NCBI GenBank assembly: GCA_000151295.1
Contig: GG745333.1
Location: forward strand, 301,240-315,995
Direction of reading: 5' to 3'
From: Allomyces macrogynus ATCC 38327
Taxonomy: Eukaryota; Blastocladiomycota; Blastocladiomycetes; Blastocladiales; Blastocladiaceae
DNA: 14,756 nt
The translations under genes and the position numbers were made by a program. Below the pieces are notes generated by a model that had not been told where the DNA came from, searched no databases, and worked only from the letters and a program-made list of their open reading frames with translations. Of the stretch, positions 1 to 8,526 are shown piece by piece; the first letter of the stretch is position 1, and each line of letters starts with the position of its first letter.

Positions 1-777
1 AATCATGATTTACTACCAGTCTTGCAGCTCGCAGTGCGTTTTGTGTCGGGAGCAGAAAGCGATCGAATTTGGTCGGATGGATTGCTCACACTCTTTAGTC
101 TCGTTCATCGAATCCAACAGGACCAGTACCTCCAGAACATTGTATCGCCCGCCAAGGACGTCGAAGGTCTGTGCCATACCTACCGCTACAACATGTACCA
201 CAACGTGCGGTTCCTCGACCCGCCGACCAACGCCAAGAAGTGCATTATCCCGTGCACGCCGCTCGCCATTGTCAAGGTGCTCGAACACCTGCACATTTAC
301 AACCCGATGCTGCCCTATGGCGGCCGCCTGTACGGCAAGACGATCGCGATCGTGAACCGGTCCGAGGTCGTGGGCCGTCCGCTCGCCGCGCTGCTCGCCA
401 ACGACGGTGCCCGTGTGCTCTCGGTCGATATTGGCGACGTGCTCGAGTTCCACCGCGGGACGGGGCTGCAGCACCGCCAGCACCAGGTCATGGAGACGAC
501 GTTGACTGCCGACGAGGCATTGCGGCAAGCCGATGTCGTGATCACGGGCGTGCCGTCGCCCAACTACAAGGTCGACACGAGCTTGCTCAAGGACGGTGTC
601 GTCGCAATCAACTTTTCGTCGGCGCGCAACTTTAACGGCGACGAGGTCAAGAAGCGCGCGGCCATGTACGTGCCGTCGATTGGCAAAGTCACGGTCGCGA
701 TGCTGCAGCGCAACCTGCTGCGGCTCTACGCCTACCAGCGCGCCGATGTGGAGAGCGCCAAGGCCAAGCAAGCGTAA
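1..777 (+). CDS. MTD1: Methylenetetrahydrofolate dehydrogenase (NAD+), MTD1 type, 5'-truncated
   Basis: Cytosolic enzyme that oxidises 5,10-methylene-THF to methenyl-THF with NAD+ in one-carbon metabolism. The N-terminal substrate domain lies mostly outside the window. The main exon runs 121-777 (stop TAA 775-777) and starts at DQYLQ. Visible family landmarks are KDVEGL, YNMYHNVRFLD, the folate-site segment IPCTPLAIVKVLE, the Rossmann/NAD motif NRSEVVGRPLAALLANDGA, VVITGVPSPNYK and the C-terminal VPSIGKVTVAML. These match the yeast MTD1 pattern closely, as recalled. An intron is inferred at 34-120 (donor GTGCGT, CTCAC branch-like site near 86, acceptor ending AACAG). It is 87 bases long and has no stop in frame, so reading straight through also stays open. 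The family motif IMxYY appears in frame 2 at 2-16, but the following PV continues in frame 1 from 16, as if one C were missing. It is convergent with the FANCL-like gene. The enzyme assignment is very sure; the 5' exon is not. Confidence 0.93.
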   Translation, partial: NHDLLPVLQLAVRFVSGAESDRIWSDGLLTLFSLVHRIQQDQYLQNIVSPAKDVEGLCHTYRYNMYHNVRFLDPPTNAKKCIIPCTPLAIVKVLEHLHIYNPMLPYGGRLYGKTIAIVNRSEVVGRPLAALLANDGARVLSVDIGDVLEFHRGTGLQHRQHQVMETTLTADEALRQADVVITGVPSPNYKVDTSLLKDGVVAINFSSARNFNGDEVKKRAAMYVPSIGKVTVAMLQRNLLRLYAYQRADVESAKAKQA

Positions 778-1066
778 ATTCGTATCGTACCGTTATGTGT
801 CGTATATTTGCCGTTGGTTTTGGATTCTTGTTCTTGTCGGGCCCGCTTGGTTCCGTCGTTTGTTCTTGCTTTACCCCACACTGGCCCGGTTTTGTATAGT
901 GCCCTAGCTCTCCTATCTCCCGTTTCGTTTCCTTTGGATTTTGGTGTGCCTCTTTGCGCTTTGCGCTGCTTGGAATTCAACAAAAGGTGACTTCAATTTC
1001 ATTTTCGTGCCTGCTTCCGCATCAGAAAGGGCGCATCCGCTCCTAGATGACCTTGACGGAAATGGG
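778..1066. other. Convergent intergenic region, MTD1 / FANCL-like
   Basis: About 290 bases between two stop codons on opposite strands. It is T-rich on the plus strand after MTD1 (780-990) and must hold the 3' untranslated and polyadenylation signals of both genes. I see no ORF with recognisable content, no tRNA and no repeat. Confidence 0.6.
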
Positions 1067-2667
1067 CTACAAGAATCGGAACAGTGTCAGAGTGCCCCAC
1101 CTTTTCCACCTGACACAAGTTTCATTGCGACGCACCGCATGGCACACGAGGCACTCGCCAAACATCTGGTTGAATGCTAGCCGCTTGCCCTCGCGCCTGA
1201 ACACCTATCCGCGCACGCCATCACAATATCAGCCCCAGCGATCTCACCCACATTCACATTCACCTGCCGACGTACCGCGACCAAACACTCGCGATGAAAC
1301 ACGCGCCCACACGCACACGCCACGTCCAGCACATGTTCCGGCGGCTCACTGCCCTCATAGCACACCTCGCATACCGGCCCGTCCTCCGCTACCCCCTTAC
1401 CTCCCGCCGTCACCGGCGCGGGCACCTCCACCTGTACGACCTCCGCCAAGTTCGCACGGACCGACTTTCCCGCGTCCCAAACCACCCCGACTCGCGTGCG
1501 CCACGCCTCGCGCATCCTCGTCAGCGCTGTACCTGGCACGCCCGTGATCCGCGCGTCGCGCGGCGGGTTGCGTGGCGCGCGCGGGTCGAGCGTGAATGAG
1601 ACGGACACGTGTTGGCCGAGATCGACGGTGCGTGCCGGGTCGGACGCGCGGGTCGGTGTGGACGGGAGTGTGGTGGTGGATAGGTCGGTCCAGGTAGGGG
1701 GTGGGGCGATGGACGGGTTTGTGCGCGTGTGCAGGTCGAGGTCGGCGAGTTCCGCCCAGAAGGACGCGAATGGAGTCAGGTGCTATGGGTTTAGAAGGTC
1801 GGGGCGTTGGTGACAGGAATGGAGATTCAGAGAGGGCCGCGTACCTTGCCGAGTTGCTCAAGGCACCGCGCGAACCGGTCGTGTCGTGCCCACGCGCTGG
1901 GAACCGTCTGGTCGGTGTCAGGCAAGTCCGGGCACACAAATATGGGTGCGACGTCCGGGTATTTTGGCGAGACGCGGACGCCGACGAGCACGTGTGCTGA
2001 CCATGTTGTAGACGAGTCGCGGACGGGCACACGCAGGGCCAGCGCGTCGAGCCCGGGTGACGCGGCGACTAGTGCCGTCGGGTCCTTGATCGCTCGCAGG
2101 TCCTCGACGAGGTCCAGCAGCCGGTCGGTCGGGATCATGGTGCGCGGATCGGTGGTGCCAGTGGAGAGGGTCGAGTCGGTTTGAGCGCGACGAGCGTGGG
2201 TTGTCTGATGAGATGAAGACACGTGAGTTGTCTGGCATCACAAAAGTGACAACGGCGGATGGGCCGCGCATGCGCACCAAAAAATAGTCGAGCTCGGCAA
2301 AGAAATCCGACAAGTGACAGAGCATGGCCATGTTGGACGCAAACGAGGTCAAGGCTGGCGCCAACTCGCTCTGCCATTCTGGCGACGTGCCCACGACCAC
2401 GTCGCGCAACGACTGGCCGGGCGTCCACTTGTCGGGCAGAGCAATGTAGAGCGGAACTTCATGGCCCTAGGTAACATTTGATAGTGTTGGACCTTGGTGG
2501 TTTGATCAGCGGGCCATCAATCGACAGCAATCTCAGCTTGACTGCTGCAAAATGTCCGCTGATACTTCAACTTGGCGCGAGATGTTTGGGACTGGTCATA
2601 CATGAACGACGTGGTATCCAGCAAACGTTCGAGGCGAAGTTTGCGCCAAGTGAGGGAAGCGGTCCAT
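1067..2667 (-). CDS. FANCL: FANCL-like Fanconi anaemia RING E3 ubiquitin ligase
   Basis: FANCL is the catalytic E3 of the Fanconi core complex and monoubiquitinates FANCD2-FANCI with UBE2T during interstrand crosslink repair. Hand-spliced model: exons 2667-2602, 2466-2278, 2204-1845, 1782-1276 and 1204-1067, all junctions phase 0, giving 419 residues (human 375). Introns are 135, 73, 62 and 71 bases with donors GTATGA, GTGCGC, GTACGC and GTACGT. Residues about 15-85 resemble the ELF domain (VVH-GHEVPLYIALPDKW, then an acidic/hydrophobic helix). Residues about 110-330 resemble the double-RWD region, with landmarks VSPKYPDVAPIFVCPDLP, FASFWAELADLD, VSVSFTLDPRAPRNPP and VRANLAEVV. The RING has C343, C346, C361, C363, H368, C371, C392 and C395, with FNQMFGECLVC matching vertebrate FN(V/I)IFGECPYC. 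The Trp-Leu after the helix Cys is absent at the splice junction. The start is the first ATG of the N-terminal exon. The assignment is strong; exon edges are inferred. Confidence 0.88.
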
Positions 2668-3034
2668 ACTTGATGGAGATTCGGAGTGAGTTTTACAGAC
2701 GACACACGATGCACCCAACAAACGCCAAAATCTCACCAATCGTGCACAGCGCCGTCATCCATTGTCTTCCATTTCTTCCATTTCATGACAAGCCATCAAG
2801 CGATGCCCGTTACAAACCATGTTCCCCTTTATTATTTTCCTGCTATTTTTCAAGCCGCACAAAGACGCTGGGCGCCATGCTCGCGAATTCGCGCGAGTGA
2901 GAGGGCTGGATGAGCAAAAGCAACACAACCAAAACGTGACAAAAACACCAACAACAACGAAACACACAACAGCACAAACGGTCTGCGCCGGCACAGGTAC
3001 ATACAGAGCGGGGGTTTCGAGATTCTATGCCAGT
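2668..3034. promoter_or_regulatory. Upstream region of the FANCL-like gene
   Basis: About 370 bases between the FANCL-like start and the stop of the membrane-protein gene transcribed in the same direction. It includes an AT-rich plus-strand stretch at 2819-2850 and an A/C-rich stretch at 2930-2975. It should hold the FANCL promoter and the upstream gene's 3' end. No defined element can be named. Confidence 0.35.
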
Positions 3035-4480
3035 TCACGGCGCCTTGGCAAGAAACGAGACGGGCCGCACCTTGCGCAGCCACCCATTCTGCTCCACAAT
3101 TGGTGGGAGCAGACGCGTCCATTCGCGACGGACAAATGGGAGCGAGAAACCGTGCGGCAAGAAGGAGCGGAACGACGCACCTGCCGTCGTCGCGCTTGCA
3201 GTCGTCGCAGTCGCGGCGGCAAGTGCGATATTAGGGTGCGAGGAAGTTGGGCCGGACGTGACTATGCGCGAGAACGACGCGACGAGCTGGCTGCGGACGG
3301 TGGACCATGCGCGGCGCGGCCAGGATGGTGGCGACCATGACGGCGGCGACCATGCAGCGATTTGGGTCCAAGTGCGCTCGATCCAGGAGACGACGAGTGC
3401 CAGCGATGCGTACGTGATGAGGAACAGGAGCGGCACGTCGACAAGCGACTGGTTCCATTCGAGTAGCGGTCCCGGTTGAAAGACAGACTCTTCTCATGAC
3501 AATCAAAGTCAGTGCCGAAAACAAAATACTCGAGCCCCGGACAAACCAAAAAGTACCGTAGTGTGGGCCCCACCACCCCGACGCGGTCGCAACGACAAGT
3601 GCCTCGCGCACCGTCGTGAGCGCGCTGTAGTCGTACAGGTTGACGGCCTCGGCGGGCGTCGCCGACGTGATATAGGTGCCGAAGAGAATCCCCCAAAAAC
3701 CGGGAGAGAGGCCCAGCGGCTGGGTTCGCGCGCAGGCCGCAAAGGCCGTGGCGAGCAGACCGCTCGAAATACCGCGCGCAGACGCGATTGACAAGGTGGA
3801 AAATGTAGGCACGGTCTCGCCGAGGGTGGCGGCGAGCGCGCGGCTCGTCGGAGCGAGAGGAAGCGTCTTGAGTTCGGGGAACCTGTCGCCAGCATCCATC
3901 AACGGCCGCGATGCCGTCGCCGAATCGAGAGCAAGTTGCGTCGGGCACGCGAGCACATTATCTTTCAGAGAAAACCATGTCGGTTAGGCCCATCAAAGTG
4001 GATGCTCATCGCAAATCGGGTAATGGGTGGAGATGGGTTTTTTGCACAAGTTCAAAGTCTATGGCGATGCATCGCACGCAGCTGCCGCACGCGACCAGCT
4101 CGCCCATCACCATCGACAGCCGCAGCGCGCCGACTTGCAGCAACATTGAAGAAAACGCATTTCAGACCATTTGTAGCAGTGGCATCGGCGATCACGGGCG
4201 CCGGCGCGTCGCGGTCGAGGCGCAACGCGCCGGGCGCATCGACGGCGGCCGCAATGGGGCCAGCAAGTCGAGTTGCGCGTGCCAATATCGGATCCGCTTG
4301 AAAGAGCTGCCGCATTCGCAATGCGGCCAGTGCCGGCAAAGTCGAGAGGAGATGCAGCGGGAGCAGCGCCAGACGTGCAGCTGCAGACAGCATTCGACTT
4401 GGACTTGGACTGGGCGTCGTCAACGTTGGCGCCGCACCGTTGGCTTCGACAGCCTCGGCGATTCGGTCGGGGCCCGTCAT
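3035..4480 (-). CDS. Polytopic membrane protein of unknown function (larger of a tandem pair)
   Basis: I do not recognise the family. Clear coding stretches: 4480 to about 4080 from an ATG (hydrophobic segment LALLPLHLLSTLPALAAL near residues 55-72); then 3961 to about 3485, with FWGILFGTYITSATPAEAV, YGTFWFVRGSSILFSALTL and other hydrophobic runs; then about 3480 to 3035 (TGA 3037-3035), with LVDVPLLFLITYASLALVV and a conserved-looking end RSFLPHGFSLPFVRREWTRL. An intron about 4077-3962 is supported by a CTAAC branch-like site and an AAAG acceptor, but the donor is uncertain because another frame near 4130-4060 is also hydrophobic. Between VMRRVCL and FQPGPLLEWN (about 3480-3490) the frame shifts by one base with no convincing intron of normal size. 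A hydrophobic alternative frame also exists at 3350-3300. The direction and membrane nature are solid; the exact protein is not. Confidence 0.55.
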
Positions 4481-4964
4481 GATCTCGCCCGTATGAGAAG
4501 CACCCTCGCACGCGGTGCGGCTGTCCTTGGTTTTCAATGGCAGGAGGGTGCCGAGTCTGGGGCCCACAAAACAGGAGCCATTGCGGCCTCGATGGCGAGC
4601 GCATCCCTGCATCCAGCGCCGAGTCTGGAAAACGATGGCATCGCAGCCGACCGCACGCGACTGGGGCCCCACGCCCACGCCGAGCCGATCTTGACTGTGG
4701 TGCGCGATTGCCCTTGTCTTTTCGCGTAGTGCTCGTTGGATCCACTTTCCCTGGGTGTCGGACTCCACTGCTGGGCGGGACCGTCAGGCAGCGTGAGTAA
4801 TGACTTTGGCGTGGTTGTGACGATCAGTATGGATTTGGCCACAATTTTGGCATGCGACAGGGGAGCTCCACTGCATGCGAGGAAAAATTTTTGATCATGT
4901 TCTTTCTCTGTTCGCGTCGGCAATCGAGCCGGCCGCGATGGTGAATATTCTGTCTCAGCACGCT
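4481..4964. other. Interval between the two membrane-protein genes
   Basis: About 480 bases between the stop of the upstream minus-strand gene and the first ATG of the downstream one. The frame upstream of the 4480 ATG stays open to about 4768, but its composition (Arg, Gly, Ser, no recognisable motif) does not argue for coding. It probably holds the 3' end of one gene and the promoter and 5' leader of the other. A missed 5' exon is possible. Confidence 0.35.
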
Positions 4965-5788
4965 TCAACTGCACGGATCCGCCTTCCCATTCCAATTTCG
5001 GAGCCCGTGCCGTGCGACTGGCGGGTTGGGCCGGATTACCCTCGACTTCGCGCTGACCAGCTGCAACAGCGCGTGCACGACGCGGAGGACGAGCGAATAT
5101 GAGACCCGCAGGGTCGACGACGCGACCAACCGCGTCGTAACATTTGCCGGTGGTGAGCGCAACCGCGCCCACGCTGAACGCGTCGCGCCCGCCGCCTTAT
5201 GCGCCCACAGCCGGCTCGTCGTTCGCCGGTGCTGGGTCCGTCGTACCCGACGCCGCGTCGCGATCTTGTATGCGTGGAGACGACAACGATGCGGTCACAA
5301 CGACCGGCGCGGGCTCTGGGTCTGTTTGAACGGACGCGTCCGTGGCCACGGCGACCGGTGGTGGTCGTGCAGCGAGGGCGGCCTCGGCGGTCCAATTTGG
5401 CGCAACAATGGCCAAGATCGTTTCGGCAATCGCATCGAGGACGGGCCGCACGAGAATGAGGGCAATGTAGGCCGTCATGACGAGCAGCGGCACCTCGACA
5501 AGCATGCGAATGTACGACGCCCAGCCCTTGGCGCCCGATTCTATGGAAATGGATCGACAGGCGTCAGACCAGACCATAACTCAGCGATACCTCAATACCA
5601 CGCCGGCAAATCGTACTCTCGTCGGTCCACGCATACTGGACGATGAAAATGAGCCAGCCGCGCACGTTGAAAGCGCGGTCGAGGTCAAAATATTGGTTGA
5701 GGAACCGTGGGATCGGCCCCAACGCTGCGAGCAGCGACTCGGCCGCGCTCTTGGCCACCGACGACACGAGCCAGTGAACTTCGGACAT
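4965..5788 (-). CDS. Membrane protein of unknown function (smaller of a tandem pair)
   Basis: Family not recognised. Model of three exons: 5788-5617, 5540-5247 and 5173-4965, giving 224 residues. The first intron (76 bases, donor GTACGA, CTGAC branch-like site, acceptor CCATAG) joins in phase 1 and is well supported. The second (73 bases, donor GTACGA, acceptor TTCAG) also joins in phase 1 and removes an in-frame TAA at 5199-5197. Features: hydrophobic segment at residues 45-54, a strong membrane segment at 72-88 (LVEVPLLVMTAYIALIL), a Pro/Ala-rich linker at about 115-150, and a hydrophobic helix at 177-197. The block VRG-26 residues-LVEVPLL parallels VRG-about 28 residues-LVDVPLL in the adjacent downstream gene. 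The start is the first ATG of the frame; upstream the frame stays open without an ATG. If the second intron is not real, the protein ends at 5197. Confidence 0.6.
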
Positions 5789-6647
5789 GATTTTTCGTAA
5801 AAGCTTGGATTTCCACGTTCGGTTTGCTTCTTGCTTCACAACTGCTGCAGCTGTTGCTGTTGCTGCTCTCTTGTTCCGACTAGTCTTTTTGTTGCAGTTC
5901 TTGTCGACCACGGGAGAGAGAAGGGGACGTCGCGTCGCTGCGCACTATTGAGCGCTCTTCTTTCACCGTTCTCGACTGCTCCACGTCAATCGCTTGCGAT
6001 ATTCGCAAGGGAACCAGCAGCGCGTGGAAAGGGGGCAGCATGGGGGGTCGTCCCGAACTGCCGAGTTGCGGCTGTTGGCCCCGACTGGGGCCATCGGACG
6101 CCGCCCCATGCACGCAGCGTGTCCGCTGGTCTGGCCGCGGTGCTCCGGCACGGGAACGTTGCGTTACGCGCGAAGATTTGCGGCGATTAATTTCTCGTCA
6201 TCCTTCAGACAGACGCTAGTGCGGAGGTTTTCGATGCGTTGGGCCGTTGGTGGCGACTGGCGGCCTGCCGCGGTCACGACTCTGTTGCCGGACCGTTGCT
6301 GTCGGGTCAGTGGTATGTCATCATCTTGAAGGGGCCAAAATCAAGTCAAGCTGAAAAGGCGCCGCCCTTGTGGCTGCTGCTGGGCGGTTGTAGGTGCTCG
6401 CGGCTGTGATCGCGATTCGAGATGCGGAGAGGACCGCAACCAACGAACCACCAACTCGATCACGACTGCAGTGCGCTGCGGCGAGTCGACTACGACGACT
6501 GCAACGACCTCCGACACGACGAGTTCTCGCACAGCACTTGGCTGCGCACCCGCGACACGACCGCGCGCCCATTTGCGTGTGCCGCAAGGACCCACGCACG
6601 ACCACAAGGTCGCCAAGCAGCTCGTGCCACCAACAACGAAAACGACC
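5789..6647. promoter_or_regulatory. Divergent promoter interval, membrane gene / ALG10
   Basis: About 860 bases between divergent start codons, with room for two promoters and leaders. Next to the minus-strand gene is a CTG/GTT-type trinucleotide stretch. Next to ALG10 the sequence is GC-rich and stays open in the ALG10 frame to 6471, but that Thr/Ser/Arg-rich extension does not resemble ALG10 N-termini. ORFs at 5994-6329 and elsewhere show no recognisable domain. No defined transcription-factor site is claimed. Confidence 0.4.
5841..5872. repeat. Imperfect CTG/TTG trinucleotide tract
   Basis: A run of CTG, CAG, TTG and CTG triplets lies just upstream of the smaller membrane-protein gene. 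On the minus strand it would read as an Ala-rich stretch if the gene began further upstream at a non-ATG codon. It is a likely length-variable microsatellite in the 5' leader. Confidence 0.6.
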
Positions 6648-8513
6648 ATGACGGCCGCGCCACAGTCGCTCGCGTCGCGTGTGGTGCTCAACATGCTCCC
6701 GGTCGTGGCCCTCGTGCTCGTGTGCCAGGCCGTGTGCACGCTCGTGCCGCTGCCCTACATGGACGAGCCCTTCCACGCCGTGCAGGCGCAAGCCTACTGC
6801 CGCGGTGACTGGCACGTCTGGGACAGCAAGATCACGACGCCGCCAGGACTCTACGCCGTCTCGCTTGCCATTCTGCGCGCCGTCGCTGCACTCTTGCCGT
6901 GGGTGCCAGTGGCCATCCGCGCAACGGTCGGGTTGCCCGTGTCCTGGCACAGTACTGACCCAGTCCCAGATTTTTTGTGCTCGCTGACGGCGTTGCGTTT
7001 GACCAATGTCTTGGTCGCTGCTCTGGTCCTCGGATTGAGCCGTGCGCTCGTGCGCGACGTTGCGCGCGATCATGCTGTGGACGCGGCGCTTGCGCGTGCG
7101 GCGCAACCGGTACCTGAGGGCACGGACGTTGTTCACTCGCCCGCGTCGCTGCGCTCTGTTCCCGACGCGGAGCTGCGGCAAGCAACGGCAATTGCGCAAG
7201 TCTCGTCGATGATTCTCGCATGGAATGCGCTCAACGCCTGGATGCAACCAATTGCCGTGCTCTACTACACGCTCTACTACACGGAACCGCCGAGCGCGAT
7301 GCTGGTGCTCGCGACCATTTTGCTGATGCGTGCGCGGTGGTACTACCTGGGCGGGTTTGTCGGGTTTGCCGCCATGATGGTGCGCCAGACCAATGTCATT
7401 TGGGTGTGCTTTGCCGCGGGCAGTGCTCTTGCGCAGCGTGTGCGGTTTGCCGAGGCGCGCCGGTATCTCCGCAAGGCCGAGTCGCCTGCCGATGCAGTGG
7501 CGCTCCCGCCGTGGATGCTCGGCATCTGCCCCGATTTTACGTTTGGTAAGGCGATTGTCATTCGCTGTGTTTCGACCTGCTGGAGCTTGAGTTCATCTCT
7601 TTTCCATGACCTAGGCGGCTGGCTCAGCGACCATCTTCAGTTTACGTCGGCGATTCTGCACCGATACCGCGCGAAAACGGTGCGCGTCCTGACGCCCGCC
7701 GTTCTCGCGATTACCGGCGGAATTGCGGCCGCACGCGCCAATGGCGGGCTTGTCGCAGGCGACCATGCCAACCACACACTCGCGCTGCACGTGCCGCAGA
7801 TCATGTACTGCGCCGTCGCCATTGCCACGCTCACGCTACCGCTAATCGTCACGGTCAGCGACGTGTCAGCCTACGTCGTGTTCTCGCTGCGCAAGCTGCG
7901 CTCTCTCAAGGGATTTTTGTTCATGACTGCCGTCTTTTCAGTCATGTTCGCTGCCGTGCACTTTTCGACGTACGCTTGGTTTGTTGCACGCATCCCCTTC
8001 TTGATTGGGTTCCTCACCTTGGCCACCCTCAATAGCTACGAGCATCCGTTTGTGTTGGCCGACAACCGCCACCTCGTGTTTTACCTGTTTAAGGACGTGA
8101 TCCGTGCCAACGCCCTCAACCGATACCTGCTCGTCCCGGGCTACTTTGTGTGTTTCTGGTTCCTGTACCGCAAGCTTGGTTCGTATCTCGTTTCTCCAGC
8201 GCTGCTACTTGCATTTTTTCCCCTTTCGCTCACCCTTTCCGTGTCCATAGCCGAGCAACAAGGCACCCTGTTCATTACCATCTACGCCGTTGCTGTGGCG
8301 CTCACGCTCGTCCCGTCGCCTCTGGTCGAGGTGCGATACTTTATTCTGCCAGCGCTAATCTACCGGCTTCACCTCGTCGAGACCAAGCCGTGGAAGCTCG
8401 CGTTCGAGTCGATTTTGCACGTGGCCGCGAACGCGGCCATGCTCTACGTGTTTTTGATGAGGCCGTTCGAGTGGCCCAGCGAGCCAGGCGTGCCGCAGCG
8501 GTTCATGTGGTGA
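6648..8513 (+). CDS. ALG10: Dolichyl-P-Glc: Glc2Man9GlcNAc2-PP-dolichol alpha-1,2-glucosyltransferase
   Basis: ALG10/DIE2 adds the third, terminal glucose to the lipid-linked N-glycan donor in the ER lumen, the step that makes it a good oligosaccharyltransferase substrate. Family signatures in order: YMDEPFH (37-43; usually DEIFH, and the acidic pair is kept), WDSKITTPPGLY (58-69), CSLTALRLTN (111-120), LYYTLYYTEPPSA (215-227), VRQTNVIWV (245-253), then NGGLVAGD, LHVPQIMYC, HPFVLADNRH, LVEVRYFILPALIYRL and the C-terminal PQRFMW. Many membrane spans are evident, as expected for a GT-C enzyme. The ATG at 6648 precedes the first membrane span. The frame is open throughout, 621 residues, longer than yeast (525). 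A probable 69-base intron at 7546-7614 (donor GTAAGG, acceptor CCTAG) has a length divisible by three and no stop; removing it gives 598 residues. The stop at 8511-8513 faces the convergent F-box gene. Confidence 0.95.
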   Translation: MTAAPQSLASRVVLNMLPVVALVLVCQAVCTLVPLPYMDEPFHAVQAQAYCRGDWHVWDSKITTPPGLYAVSLAILRAVAALLPWVPVAIRATVGLPVSWHSTDPVPDFLCSLTALRLTNVLVAALVLGLSRALVRDVARDHAVDAALARAAQPVPEGTDVVHSPASLRSVPDAELRQATAIAQVSSMILAWNALNAWMQPIAVLYYTLYYTEPPSAMLVLATILLMRARWYYLGGFVGFAAMMVRQTNVIWVCFAAGSALAQRVRFAEARRYLRKAESPADAVALPPWMLGICPDFTFGKAIVIRCVSTCWSLSSSLFHDLGGWLSDHLQFTSAILHRYRAKTVRVLTPAVLAITGGIAAARANGGLVAGDHANHTLALHVPQIMYCAVAIATLTLPLIVTVSDVSAYVVFSLRKLRSLKGFLFMTAVFSVMFAAVHFSTYAWFVARIPFLIGFLTLATLNSYEHPFVLADNRHLVFYLFKDVIRANALNRYLLVPGYFVCFWFLYRKLGSYLVSPALLLAFFPLSLTLSVSIAEQQGTLFITIYAVAVALTLVPSPLVEVRYFILPALIYRLHLVETKPWKLAFESILHVAANAAMLYVFLMRPFEWPSEPGVPQRFMW

Positions 8514-8526
8514 TGAGGGGTTGGTA

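Noticed and set aside
13..771. Minus-strand ORF of 252 codons opposite MTD1
   Set aside because: Shadow of the MTD1 coding frame; the plus strand carries all the conserved dehydrogenase motifs.
2520..2600. An extra small exon inside the first FANCL intron (after TTTTGCAG)
   Set aside because: In the phase required by the flanking exons it meets TGA almost at once, whereas joining 2602 directly to 2466 gives a good ELF-like sequence.
4134..4167. A 34-base intron in the larger membrane-protein gene
   Set aside because: It would open a hydrophobic frame (VGALRLSMVMGEL), but the donor GTCTGA is poor and the length is about half of the shortest well-supported intron here. Left as an open alternative only.
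3035..5788. Reading the two membrane-protein stretches as one long gene
   Set aside because: The shared VRG...LV(E/D)VPLL block occurs once in each half, the first half has a plausible stop at 4965, and the second has its own ATG at 4480. Two paralogues explain this better, though one transcript is not ruled out.
6321..7247. Minus-strand ORF of 308 codons opposite ALG10
   Set aside because: Arg/His/Gly-rich composition with no motif. It is antisense to the conserved ALG10 N-terminal half and is a GC-rich shadow frame.
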